This document shows, in pieces, positions 35,774 through 48,081 of a DNA stretch of 64,000 nucleotides; within the stretch, counting starts at the first letter, position 1; the number at the start of each line of letters is the position of its first letter. The notes beneath the pieces were generated by a model. It saw only the letters and a list, made by a program, of their open reading frames with translations. It was not told the origin of the DNA and did no database searches. The DNA is from Xestospongia bergquistia. Its lineage: Eukaryota > Porifera > Demospongiae > Haplosclerida > Petrosiidae. Both the position numbers and the translations under genes were made by a program. Location: assembly GCA_963965975.1 (NCBI GenBank), contig OZ014424.1:3472001-3536000 (forward strand). Reading direction: 5' to 3'.

Positions 35774-36996
35774 TTATCCCACATTCCACTAAATATAAAC
35801 AATATAACTGATAAATAGAAATAATAAGTTGAATACCTTCAATGAAGTGCCACCTTGTCCAGAGTGCTCAGCTTTTTTTTCTATTTCCTCTTGTTTAGCT
35901 TGTTTAGCCTTTAGTCTTTCAGGATGTTTTATTCCACGAGACTCTTGCTGTGACAAAAGAAAGACAACTCTTAAAATTATCTTGTAGTTATTGAGACAGT
36001 ACCTCTTTTAGTCTTTTATCAGCAGCCTCTGCCATTCTTTCCCTTCGAGCTTCCTATAAATAAATAACAAATGGATTTCTACGATCCTTTAATATGCCTG
36101 CTTCAAATGTAATTTAAGATATATACAGAAGTCCAGACTGTCCAGTACAACAGTTGTGACCTTTGAGGATGGCCCAGTGGAACAATTCAAACTTCTGGCT
36201 ACATACTTCACTACTTAATGTTTAAGGTTACAGGGTAAGGATTACAAATAGTATTAAGACATGTTGATATCAGACTATCCTACTGGGCTATGCATACGAT
36301 GTTAGTACCCACTTTGCCAAGAAAAAATGATTTAGTAGCCAACATAAGCATATGATATTTATATGGCGTGCTGTTTCACTTTGTGTCAAAAATTAAAATG
36401 GGAATGGTTCACTATTGGCTGTGATTTGTAGATTCAAGCTTTATGAGTTTAGGTTTTGGGATGAGGTGTAGTAACAAGTAAGTATAATTATAATGCTGAT
36501 GATACCACTCCCACCATTTTGATACAAATAGCATGCCATATACTTAATACAGCATTGGTTTACAGCACAGCTTTGCTGTGTAGTAAATAACCAGTGTGAT
36601 ATATATATCAGAAAAGGAAAAAAATCATCTGCAATAGTTGAGAATAAGTAATAGACTTGCATAATTAACTAGTTACAAGTATTGATGGAAAGATCAAAGC
36701 TAACTGTACGAGATCCCACACCTTCCTTGTAAGCAAAATGTCCAGCAACATTAAGCTAAAATCTAGATGGGGTAATTTACAAATTAGGTACTATCTAATT
36801 AATCATTTTATTACTATCACAGTATGTTAGTCACAGTATTTCTGTTTGTAAAATGTGCCTGATATTATTAAACTAATGATACAGTAATAAGCTTATTATA
36901 TATATATATAGATATTTTATTTATTGGCATAATGTTCTCACTGACAATGTTTTCTTCAGGAGGTTCATCTACCTCAAAGTTAAAGCAGTTTCCCAT
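35774..36996 (-). CDS. SVIP: Small VCP/p97-interacting protein (SVIP)
   Basis: SVIP is a lipid-anchored inhibitor of ER-associated degradation that binds p97/VCP through a VIM helix. Four exons (36946-36996, 36003-36053, 35837-35947, 35774-35788) give 75 residues (human 77). MGNCFNF supplies the myristoylation glycine and a palmitoylatable cysteine. EARRERMAEAADKRLKEQES followed by RG is the VIM-type arginine-rich helix (human EKRAKLAEAAERRQKEAAS-RG). The lysine/glutamate-rich part follows, and the protein ends GGTSLK-WNVG, equivalent to human GGLRWTVS. The final coding exon is only 15 bases. Intron 1 (36054-36945) is unusually long for the window and contains nothing recognisable. The gene is head to head with ARMC8. 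Confidence 0.85.
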
Positions 36997-37071
36997 TCTT
37001 CTGAATCCAATTAAACCACGCCTCTTTAGGTCTAAACTCCACCTACCACGTAGGATTGTTATGACTCCTAG
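36997..37071. promoter_or_regulatory. 75 bp bidirectional promoter, SVIP/ARMC8
   Basis: Only 75 bases separate the SVIP and ARMC8 start codons, so transcription start sites and core promoters must overlap. No TATA box or X-box is present. CCACGCC and CCACCTACCACG elements are the only GC-richer words. Confidence 0.6.
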
Positions 37072-40000
37072 ATGGATTTGCTGAATGAACTATTGACGTT
37101 GTCCAACTCAGAACAGAAATTAGGAATAGTAAAGTATGTTAACATGTATCCACATACAGTACCTATGTCTTTAATCTTGTAAGTGAAACATAATATCATT
37201 TATAGCAACTAGGGTGTGGTTTAGAGGGTTAGGCTATTGTATTTCTCAGTCCATATTTGAACATACTCCATATTAAGACCAGATCAATACTTGTATAAGT
37301 GAAATAGTCTAGTCCTGCATATCTGGCTTCAATGGTACTGTCATAAATGAAATGAATTAATACTGGTATGTTAAGGTCAATGTATGAAAATGTCACCAAG
37401 TGTGTGCTTGGAGTTTTTGTCTGTAAACTGAGATAAATTGTAGTCTTGGCTGGCCAATCTTATTTCTTCAGCTAACTAAGTACAAAATTTACGCTATTGT
37501 ACTTCAATGATCTAGGAAAGGACATTGCTACATACATAAATTGTAGTGTTAGCTAGTGAAACTTGGTTCCTTAGTCAACCAAATATTCACTTAGGACTAT
37601 TGACCTATCTTTCTAGTAGTTTCTATTATAAAGAACTCATTAACTTGTTACTAACTTAGACTACATGAACTCTTCCTTCTCTATCTCTTGTATAATGTAC
37701 ATTCATTAAACAAACAGTAGCCACATAGTCAACAATCATAAATTATTTGATCCCAGTAAAAATTGAATACCATTTTGATACACATTGAAATTTTGATATA
37801 TAGACATTTTAGGAGTTGAAATTTTGGACTGAATAGCAACAATCCATTACTCTTGTATGGCTAATGTTCTTTATTTCATTGTAATGTAATTTAGTGTTGA
37901 TGAAAGTTGATTAACTTTTATTTCGGAAACTACATAAAGTAAATTACAGATATCATTTTATGATTAAATTTAATAGGAAAATACGTAATGGTGTTATTGG
38001 AAATCGTAAACAGAAGAAACTTTTCATTAATAATGGTATTTTAGCAAGGTAAAGTTGTTCTTGGTTGTAATACTATAGACATATGTACTAATGTGTTTTC
38101 TCGATATAAATGATTAATTTGGAAGTTTCAACATGACATTAAACTTTATTTGTTGTTTCTACTTACTCAGCAGTTCTTATTGTTTTACTAGATCCATAAT
38201 GGAATAGAACTGTTGTTGTTCTATTCATAAAGTTTCATTGTTATAGAGTAATAATCATGTTAATAGATTTGTTTACCAAATTGTTCGTTAATTTAGAAGG
38301 AATCTTTAGATAGAGTAATTCTAAAATAATTTATTAAAGCCATTTCATCTTAAAGACCTTCAATTGCTTTTGAGTTATAGTCATTTAAAGAACATGTAGT
38401 TTATCAGAATAGCAGAAAAGACAGACAGAAAGATAAACTAAGTACATTAACAAAACAGACTTTATTACTACATAATTTGTAAAGTATTATACATTTGAAA
38501 TATGTCTATAACATGATATTTGTATTAATAATAGGATTGTTGATGTATGGATTGAAGGAGAGGGAGATGCTGACTTATTATGTGAATTAGCTACTGTCAT
38601 TGGGAGTTTAGTACAAGGTATGCTACCTAAAAATCTATTGAAGGAATATTCTTATATTATTATAGGAGTTCCAGAAGCTGTTGATCAATTGATACAATGT
38701 GGTGGACTTATTTTATTATTGAAAGGTAGAATTTGTTACTTTAAATTTAATGCTGTCATGCTATCCTAACATTATATGACATTGTATGTTTGTATCTATT
38801 ATGATTATGTGCATTGTTGTTTGTGACTTTTGAAAGTAATAAGATGAAATTAACCCACATATTGTGACTGCTTGTAACCCAATGAGTGTCTTACGATGGG
38901 TACTTTGACATTAGGTGTGAGTCTCATGCGACTGATTAAAGCTTCTAGGTTTCTGGAACTCCTTTGGTTAGCATGATAGTTTCAATGGTAATGATTTTGT
39001 CATTTGTGGTAACAATGGAATCATCAAATAATTATAGGACAATTATAATCTTGTTTGTTTTATTAGGTTTATGTCATAGTCAGTTAGATGTAGTGAGTGC
39101 TTGTTTAAAAGGACTTGGACATATCTATTCTACTGGATTAGCTCCTGGAGATGTTATTTTTCAGGTACTCTTCTGAACTAAATGATCTATATAATAATGT
39201 TCTTTCTTAGGATACTAATAATGTACGTCAAATAGTTGGTCTGTTAAATCAACCTTCTCCTAATAATGAGTATGCTGCAGTGATATTAGCCTCTTCTTGT
39301 CAGGTAAAGAGTATTTACTTTAATTAGATATATACATGCTAAATTTTTAATGGTACTTCTTTAATTTAGTTACATATATTTCAAAATAAAGTAATAAATT
39401 ATTAATCTTAAACTTTCATTGAACAAATTGTTATCATTCAGTGTCCAGATCATCAACATTTTTTGTTGGCAAATGGAATCACATTAGCTCTGTATCCTTT
39501 ATTAGTATCAACTTCACATAAGGTATGTAATGACATGTATATATTGCATATTAAGTAACAATTATAGTACATAAATCTGTAATATTCAACATAATGTAGG
39601 TTATAGACATAGTACAGTATAACAGGTGTCTTCAATTGTAGTAGTCATAGTCAGTAACTAATGTAGCAAACAGTAAGATGATCAAACGTGCTTATGAATA
39701 CTTATTAGCTGGTGGAATTTTTTGTTTCTTTTCATGAAATTAAAATTTCTCAACCAGAGTATAATTAATTAATGTGTAGTAATTATTTGTTGTCCTATTG
39801 TTAGGTTGTTTGTGCTGGTCTTCGTTGTTTGAGTTCTGTGATTACTGGTAATGAGTTTGCTGCCTCTGCATCAATTAATGTACCAGGTCAGTTATAATTT
39901 TGTGTGGACATTAAGTTTTTTATATGATCTAGACAATGTAATTAGTAGCTACTTGTTTACCAAATGACAAGTAAATAACTCTTAAAGATATTTAGATATT

Positions 40001-43000
40001 ACAATTACTGTACCTTATGACAATGAGTACAATTGTCAATTGCCAAATAGAATAATATAAACAAATCAGTGAAAATTCCATATGATCCAAACCAATCTTA
40101 AGACCACATGATATGGAGAGTATACCAAATAGGACAATTAGGTTATACTTCCTTTAGATGGAGATCAATTTTGACAGTAGTGATGAATGTTCATATACAC
40201 TTATTAAATATTCACATTACCTTAAGCTTACTATTAATTGCATCTACTAAATTTAGTGATTTTAAAACATTCAAATATAAATGTATAAATTTCAACAATT
40301 TTTCTGAATACACCCATTTAACTTAATTTTATTTATGAAAGAAAACTTTTAGTACATACTACTTAGTGATTATTACAGTATTCACTAAATTTGCTAAAAT
40401 TTGTACATGTAATCAATGGTAGACTTTAAGGTTTGCAAATTTAGGAGTTTGTTTTCTGCACAAAAATTGAAAAGTATAGTATGTATCATAAATCCATTTT
40501 TATATTATCACAGGTCATGAATCTATATTGTCACTATTAGCTAATTTACAAAGTTATTCTCCATCTATTTATGTTAAACTGGAGGCTGCTATATGGTAAG
40601 TACATATACTATATATGTTACTAGTATTCAGTATAGTTCTCTAGTCTTACCAAGATGTACCAGGCTAATGCCATATCTTCAACAGATCCTATCATCTCTC
40701 TCAAACTCATTCCTGGTTTAGTCTTTCTATGTAAATCTGATATTGAAGATAACTCTGTTAGAGCTATTGCTGCTACGACTCTGGGTAAGTATGCTGATAA
40801 TGAAGATAGTATACTGATAATGAAGGTAGTATACTGATAATGAGATAGTATACTGATATTGAAGATAATATACTGATAGTGTAAGATAGTATACTGATAA
40901 TAAAGATAGTATACTGATGTTAAAGATAGTATACTGATAATGAAGACAGTATACTAATAATGAAGATAGTATACTGATAATGAAAATAGTATACTGATAT
41001 TGACGGATGTGCATAATCAATTGTGTAGTGTCTTTTAATATCAATATTTTTTTTACTCATATGCCAGATAGTCTTAAGACTGTTTTGGGTGTGGTCTATG
41101 TCTGATGTGTATTGTACTTTGCATCTTGTTAACTACAACTTCAAAATGAATTTATATAACAATTTTTTGCCTGGAAAGCTTAAAACTAAGAAATGCTTAA
41201 CTTAAGATCATGTACATCTATATGAGGAGCAAATGACTTACCTCCTCTTGATGATAACGAAACATTCCTCATATAATTTTTTGAAGCATCTTAATAATGT
41301 TAGTTAATTGAATTGGACAACTTTATTTGTAGTTAATTAATGTGTGTTCAATTAACTAACAAGACAAAAACAATTAATTAACTGATTTCAACAAGTGAAT
41401 TTAGCATATTACTACCACAAATACTGCCATATCTCAGCTTCTGTTAATTTACAAGATATCACCACTACTTTTGTACTGTAACATATTTCTCTTAAAATAA
41501 TGTTATATTTGAAAGTCATATACAATAATGTACTATAACATTATAAGTAAATATAATCATGACACGTGACCTGGAAGAATCTAGGACTACCTGTCATTTC
41601 TTTGTCATGATGTGTACCTTTAGTCATATTGAATGAAATACATTAATTTTAAATAATAAATAAAAAGTGCTGTGCTTGTTTTTGCAGGAGAATTGGTCTC
41701 TGAAGACTTTGAACTTCAAGAAATAGCTGCTACTACTGATGGTCTATTGCCATCATTGACATCATTCTTTTTAAATAAACCTAATGAAGATGATGAATTT
41801 ATTGATGAACGAGATATTGTACTTTACAATAACCTCTGTAAAGTATGTTCTATTAACTCTTATAAATTGTAATAGAGAAATGTATGAATAGTTTGAGAAA
41901 TACATAAATGGACAGATAGAAGAGTGAATGGATTAATTGAAAGAGAAAGACACATGTATTGACAGACAAATGGACAGATGGATAGATCAATGGATACATA
42001 GATAGTGATGTTATGTCTTCGTTCTTTATATATAGAGTGTTCTTAACTTATTGGCTAAACTCAGTTCTTCAGTAGAAGATGTTAGATTTAAAGTACATTA
42101 TTTACTAGTTGTTACTGACTTAGATATTATGTCATCAGGTTGTGTCTCAGACGAAAATGATTTATCATTTAACTCAAAGTCTTCAAAGTGATGTACCGGA
42201 TATAAAAATGTCTGCCACTAAGTAAGCCAGTTGTTACCTAACGTATCATGCTTGGTGTTTGTTGTTAATACATTATTTTCAGATGTTTATTGAGCTTGTC
42301 ACGCTCAACAAAACTATTAAGAACTTATTTATCAGATGCTGAGATTCATGTATCCAAGCCTATACTTGAGGTAGTAGAATATCTAGTCTGACAACATTAT
42401 TTACTGATTATATAGATGCTATCATCTGATGATGAAGAATATGTGTTACATTCAACAAGTTTAGTGTGTAATCTTCTTTTGTCTTTTTGTCCTTGTAGAG
42501 AGGTACATACTTAGTTACATATTATAGAGATCTGATCAATGTTTTTCTATAGGTTTTGATTAAAGAAGGTATTATTGAAACACTGTGTTCACTAAGTACT
42601 CACAGTAACTCTGTCATTCAACTCAATGCTATATGGGCCTTGATGGTAATGATATTCTATATTATCTATTTAGTGTGTCACTTTATTGTAGAATTGTGCT
42701 CGTGAAGCTGGACAGAATATATTAGAACAAATTAGACAGGGACTCCCAATAGAACAAATTTTATCGTGAGTGAAAATTATTATTCAATAATTTACATTTA
42801 TTTTTATAGACTTATTCAACAGCAACAAGACAAAGAGCAATTGATAATGAAGTGTCTTGGACTCTTAGTTAACTTGACTCAAACTGGAGAGGTAATCTGA
42901 TGTTTTTTTCCTTGTGTAACTAAAATATATAGTGTCTTTATAGTATATATATTACCTCCCATTTAAAAGTCATATAGACTTGATATTAAGTGTTTGTTGT

Positions 43001-43791
43001 CAATTAGCCTTTTAAATTCAATAACCTTCTTAAATTCAATTTTCTTTAATATCTTTAGGAAGCAAATATTGTGATGGAGGATCAAGGAGTTTTTCTAACA
43101 CAGACACTAGGAACTCTTTTAGCTCTTGGTTCTTCCAATGATATTTGTGAACAGGTTAGTATTGACAACATATGACCGGATCACTGTTAATGTTCTGTAG
43201 GCATTATGTGTTTTAGTTAATGTATCCAATGGCAACAGCAGAAATCGTGACAGAATTGCTGAGAATGTATTGCTATTAGAATGTTTGGCTCAACTCTTGG
43301 TAGGCCATTTTCATCTCAATGTTACACTAACAACATATTTCTAGAGAACAAACACTAATACTGCTGTACTTATGGCAGGTTGTACATTAGTACAACATCT
43401 TGCTGACTCAGCTTATACTGGTATGTGCTAATATAATATATTTGCACTGACTTTACATTTTATGGATATCATACTGTTGAATGAGGTCCCAAGTCAGTGT
43501 AATCATACTACAATAATTTGTAATCATTGTTATAGAAAATTGCTTCCAAATTAATTAATATTATTATTCAGTTACTTTATTGTTTGTTTGTTTTTCGTTA
43601 GGACATATTCATCGACAAAACTGTCTTGATGAGGTTGGTATTCAACTTGCTCTGCAAAAGTTAGAGTTGACAGAAAATTCATTATTGCAGGATTTGTAAG
43701 TATTTGAAGTATGAAATTAACATGCAGTCTATTCTGTTTATCTTTCAGGACAAGAGAAGTTTTGGAACTTTTTCAAACAGCCAGTCTTTAA
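37072..43791 (+). CDS. ARMC8: ARMC8, armadillo-repeat subunit of the GID/CTLH E3 ligase
   Basis: ARMC8 (yeast Gid5) is a scaffold of the CTLH ubiquitin ligase. Twenty-three coding exons from 37072-37133 to 43749-43791 join in phase to about 659 residues (human 673). Recognisable parts are KKIRNGVIGNRKQKK (human MKNAVIGNNKQKA), CLTKMYQANAI (CLTYMCRAGAI), ATKCLLSLSRSTKLLRTYL (AVRCLHSLSRSVQQLRTSF) and SSDDEEYVLHSTSLVCNLLL. Further matches are NAIWALMNCAREAGQNI, MKCLGLLVNL and CVLVNVSNGNSRNRD. The whole chain is ARM repeats; the C-terminus ends TREVLELFQTASL. The longest introns are intron 1 (37134-37976) and the one holding a minisatellite (40785-41687). The ATG at 37072 starts MDLLNELLTLSNSEQKLG, which continues in frame into the conserved region. 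Confidence 0.93.
40788..41004. repeat. Minisatellite (about 20-22 bases, 10 copies) in ARMC8 intron
   Basis: Units of the form AGTATACTGATAATGAAGAT, with small length and base changes. The first unit begins at the 5' splice donor itself (GTAAGTATGCTGATAATG), so the array appears to have grown from the exon-intron boundary. Confidence 0.92.
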
Positions 43792-45656
43792 TTCTTCATT
43801 CTCTCTATTGATTTTATAATCATTATAATATATCTCCTTATTCAAAAAGTATGATATAAAAGTATTTTAAACAAAATAATGGAGGATTAGGGATGATAAG
43901 GTTGAACAGGAAGAGAAAAAACTTCAATATAATCGAAATTATTAATTATTCACAGTATATGCCTATTTAGTTATATAGCAGTAATTGTAATAGATTCTGA
44001 AGTTTTTGAATCTTTATAAAGTGTTGTATTATAGCTATTATTTTAAAGTTGTGAAAACTGATTGGCTGTTTTAATCTATGGCACTGCTCTACTAACTGTC
44101 TTAATAGATTTCTTGTATGATAGTGAAATAATGATAAAAAGACAATTAGACAGCTGCATGTGCAGTCCTGCACACATCAATGAATTTATAATAATGTATG
44201 TTAATAATATATATGATGTTGTGTACTGTATGTGTCTAAAATGTACAGCACTTTATTAGATGAAACATCATGCACTCTTATCTATGAAAGGAGTGAATAC
44301 TTATATCTTGATCTATGAGGGAGTGCATATACAAGTGGCTATGACAACAATTATTATAGTGTCCAGAAGATAGTATATTGTGTAGTATATAGTTAGCTAG
44401 CTTTTATACAGTTCAATTTATTACATGCTACTTATCTTAGTATAAGTCAAGAGGAGATTGCTAGTGCATTTTTTGCTCCCTAAAATGAGAATAATAAAGA
44501 AAATAATATAATAAAGCATTGTGTTGTATGTATAGCTTTCCCTTACCAATTGATATAACATTCATTATAAAATATTTGATCTGATAGGATTTGATGCTAT
44601 TGTGCATGTATGCTGAACCATTAAATTTTCCTTTAAATTAAAGGAACTATTGTACGCATGAATATTTGTCCATACTTTGGCATATAGCTTCGTCTTCTCT
44701 ACCATTTCTACATTTGTATGTATATGTCTAGCATCAGAAGAAAAAGAAATGAACACTTTATCATTTGAGTGGGTGTTACTTGAATCTATAATAAAGGAAG
44801 CCTATAATTGTCACTATTTCTTAAAAAGGAGCCAAAGGCGAACAATCCAATATAAAATAGAATTGGAAATTACAAAGTAGAATTGGATGGCTGCTTTCGG
44901 CTTCCATAATTTCTTGTTAGGGACCTGTAACCATAGCAACATCATGCATATACTGCATATGTACAACATGTCTTGTGTCCTTTCATTCTATGACATGCTG
45001 CATGACCTAGAGTGTTACTTATACACACATACATGTCCCATATGTAAATGAACAGGTAGATGCATGGATAAGGAAACATTGATCATATGTGTCTTTTTGT
45101 GTCTAGTCAGTGTCAAACATCAGTGAAATTAAGGTTATAGTTTTTCTGAAAGAATTTTAACTGCATGTTTGGCATATATTCTTTTTTAAATAAAATTAAT
45201 AATATCTATAAATAATTATTAAACATATAGATAAGAGAGATAATTATTATTAACATTTCTGAGTTATATTCATTTAGACTAGCAATAGATTTATAATTTA
45301 TTTTACGTACAAAAATAATGAATTTGTCTTATGGTTTTAGATTGTACTGAACATTACATGAAATACAGGTGTACCATTTGTATTTTGGTCAGAAATTAAC
45401 TCAAAGCCAGCTTTGTATACTACAGGTAGAGTACACATTGCTGACTCTCTCTCTCTCTCTCTTTTTAATACAATGGGTTTGAAAGTTCTTTTTTTAATAA
45501 AATTAAAGTAATCATCATTATTATTCAATTATAGCTGAAAACTACAAAAAGGAAATAATATTTAAAGTAAAGAAAATGCTATATATATAGTAGGACTACA
45601 ATTAACAAAACAAAGTCACCCAAAAGTTTGAGGTCATCGCTTAATTAGATCAGCTC
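43792..45656. other. Intergenic, about 1.9 kb
   Basis: AT-rich DNA between ARMC8 and the converging ORF at 45.8 kb. Short frames here look like noise. Items seen: an isolated X-box-like palindrome GTAACCATAGCAAC (44927-44940) and a (CT)n run near 45446-45463. Confidence 0.5.
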
Positions 45657-46466
45657 CTAGGCCTTAATTGTCCTTAAATTGTGTATTTTTTTGTAAAATT
45701 CATATGCCAAACTCAAAGCCAATGCAATTTTGGCAACAAGAGCAACACCATCAGTTGCAAATGCTGCAATTAGTTAAGCACTAATCAGTGCTGCTGCTTT
45801 TGTCCAATCCCACCAAGTCATTTTTGAGCACAGTAATTTGATAAGCTTCCATAATATGCCTAGAGAATATGTGTCCTTTAAGAGATAAAAGAGTACTTTT
45901 GCCTTATCAATGTTGCCAGAAGCACTATCCCATGATTTCACAAACTCTTCAACAGCCTTTCGAAAAGTACTGGATGTTCCAAGCTCCTCGACAAGTTCCT
46001 CTGTTGCTTTTTTGAGAAGTGCTTTGCTGACGGATACTTTCAAACCTATTATTCTTAGCACAAGAAGCACTCCTTCAATAACGATGCTGGCCACTTGTAC
46101 GTAGTACGAGTAGTCTTTGTTTGCTGGTGTATTGAGTGGAACAGTCATAAAGTGTGTGCCATCTGTGAACGTATGCATTGCCACTCTATCAACGATATCA
46201 ACCCTGTAAGTAGCCATTTTTAGTCCATCCTGAATAGCTACTAGCCTACCTGGAGGTAGGTAGAGTTTGGTAACATCTCCTCCATAGCGTTTAAGTTCCT
46301 CGCCGTGTGTAATTTCGTCTTCGGCAATTTGTTTGACTATTGCAATCAGTTCGTCTTTTTTGGAACCATCAGCGTTAAGTTTTCGAAAACTTTCGGGTTC
46401 ATGCTTTTGAATGTATCCCAGGACTTCATCCACGACATTTTTAACAACGTCGCCAGAAGTTGCCAT
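45657..46466 (-). CDS. Intronless protein with hydrophobic C-terminus, interrupted by in-frame TAA
   Basis: The frame from ATG 46466 runs 230 codons to TAA at 45774-45776. It then stays open in the same frame for 38 more codons to a TAG at 45657. The N-terminal half is soluble and charged, with KRYGGDVTKLYLPPG and FTDGTHFMTVPLN. The C-terminal half has membrane-type helices: VQVASIVIEGVLLVLRIIGL, then TYSLGILWKLIKLL and MTWWDWTKAAALISA. After the TAA comes LIAAFATDGVALVAKIALAL, another hydrophobic helix that looks like the natural continuation (expected Q codon changed to stop). The context TAA-CTA resembles stop-codon readthrough sites. I do not know the function. From memory, similar proteins occur outside animals, so horizontal origin is possible but unproven. 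Confidence 0.6.
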
Positions 46467-46654
46467 CGCTAAAAGTTAGGTTAGCTTAAGAAATAAAGTT
46501 GCAATTATAGTGCTGTAAATCCAGCAATAGTAACAGTTCTCATAATACGTTTGGTTTTTATATGCTATTGTCGAAAATTAGGGTGGACTAAATAATTATT
46601 AGAATTAAATTACTATACACGTGACCATTATTGAGTAAGTCGAATAATATGTCC

Positions 46655-48081
46655 TGTCATGACAATTATTATCCTACCTAAAATTTGTCCGGCCGGATAT
46701 AATACTGCAGAATTATTTTATCCTAGGATGAAATATTGCTGCACAATTTTGTCCTACCCGCACAAAATTTATCCTAGGACAAAAAATTTTGACTTGCAAT
46801 ATTTTATCCTAGAATAATAAATTGCTTGCAATATTTTATCCTAGGATAATAAGTTGCTTGCAATATTTTATCCTAGGATCTATAAAAATATAACTTGTTA
46901 TATTTCATTCTATACTAATAATATTAAAGGTTAACATTAATTTTCATTTTACTGTAATAAACTTTTGAATTGACTATATACAACATTATACAGAAATTTT
47001 ATCACAGTTGTCACATAACCAAATGGAAGATCTTTTTTTAATGACCTCTTCTGAGACTTGCACACAAGCATCAATATGGTACCATTCAGAACAAGCACTG
47101 CATTGAATCATCTTTAAATCTTTGATCTCTGGCATCTGACATTTGCAATATACTGGTATCTTTACAATATTGGTGATTTTATGGACTTTTTGACCAACAC
47201 GTCTTATAGGAAATGGGGAAAAAGTTCCTTTATTTAAGCAGCTGTGTAAGTGGTCTCTCACCCATTTTGTAAAATAATCTGACACAGTGAGAATAAAACG
47301 ATTCCCATTTGTAGATGTTGGAGATATTGGGCCAACAAAGTCAATTGCCACCTGGAGAATGTACTGATATTGGATGAAGCTCATTGTTAGTAACAATTGG
47401 GTTTTTGTTCATCCTCTGACATTCATCACAGGTAGAAACCTACATGTGTTGATATAAGACAACACCAAATTTTAAACTTACCACTTCTTTGACATCATTC
47501 CATATGCCTTTCCACATAAATCGTTCCCTGATTCGTCCTACTGTTTTCTTAAACTCCATATGTCCCGATGTTGGAACAATGTGACATGATTTCACAATCT
47601 TTAATTGCTCACTTCGAGACTGTATGTATTTAACTATCTACAATAGTTCCAACAACCATTAAATTGAAACTTTATTTTACAAACATTTGTCATTTTACCT
47701 GCTTCTCTCTTCCAGGTTTGTAGTACAGCTCTCCATCAACTATGACAAACTTTCTGCCTTTTTTCTAATTATTCTCTTCCTAGTTGCACTGGCTCCATCT
47801 GGATATTTCTTTTCTGACACATAAAGAAAAGCTTCATCAATTAGATTGTCTCCCTTGGCCATACTTTCTTTTCCAGCTAAATCTCGACAAGTGTGAATCT
47901 CTGAACAGTATTTCATTTGCCAAAAAGGAGTTATTTTGTGCGGCAAAGGGCTCTTTGTTCAGTTTGGAGAGATAGCGACGCATGCGGATACAAAATTGCA
48001 GGGTGGGATAAAAAACAACCTAGGAATTTTTGGTCCTAGGACAAAAAATTGCCTAGAATAAAATATTGCGTGACAATCCCT
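46655..48081 (-). mobile_element. Integrase-type DNA transposon, copy A (internally deleted)
   Basis: Bounded by inverted ends starting TGTCA (46655; complement ending TGACA at 48081), both rich in TCCTAGGAC words. On the minus strand it has the N-terminal region (47946-47740), an HHCC zinc-finger piece (about 47470-47640), the catalytic start VAIDFVGPISPTSTNG, and a PHD finger (CKCQMPEIKDLKMIQC, then CDNC). It lacks the middle of the integrase and the whole protease: sequence equivalent to about 54464-55936 of copy B is missing at 47260/47261. It also lacks about 11 bases around the catalytic Asp. A possible 4-base target duplication is GTCC on the left and ATCC on the right. It is non-autonomous. 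Confidence 0.7.
46793..46880. repeat. 32-base tandem repeat at transposon end
   Basis: Units 46793-46824 and 46825-46856 plus a partial unit to 46880, built around TTTTATCCTAGGATAATAA. The same TCCTAGGA words occur at the opposite end of the element (near 48040), so these are probably subterminal transposase-binding repeats. Confidence 0.8.

Noticed and set aside
36054..36945. Possible extra SVIP exon near 36720-36765
   Set aside because: It can be spliced in phase only from a later donor and adds a hydrophobic segment absent from SVIP. The GTCAGT donor at 36945 gives a direct match to the family without it.
45337..45528. Minus-strand 63-codon frame near the CT microsatellite
   Set aside because: RERERES comes from (CT)n, and the remainder has no domain or conserved look.
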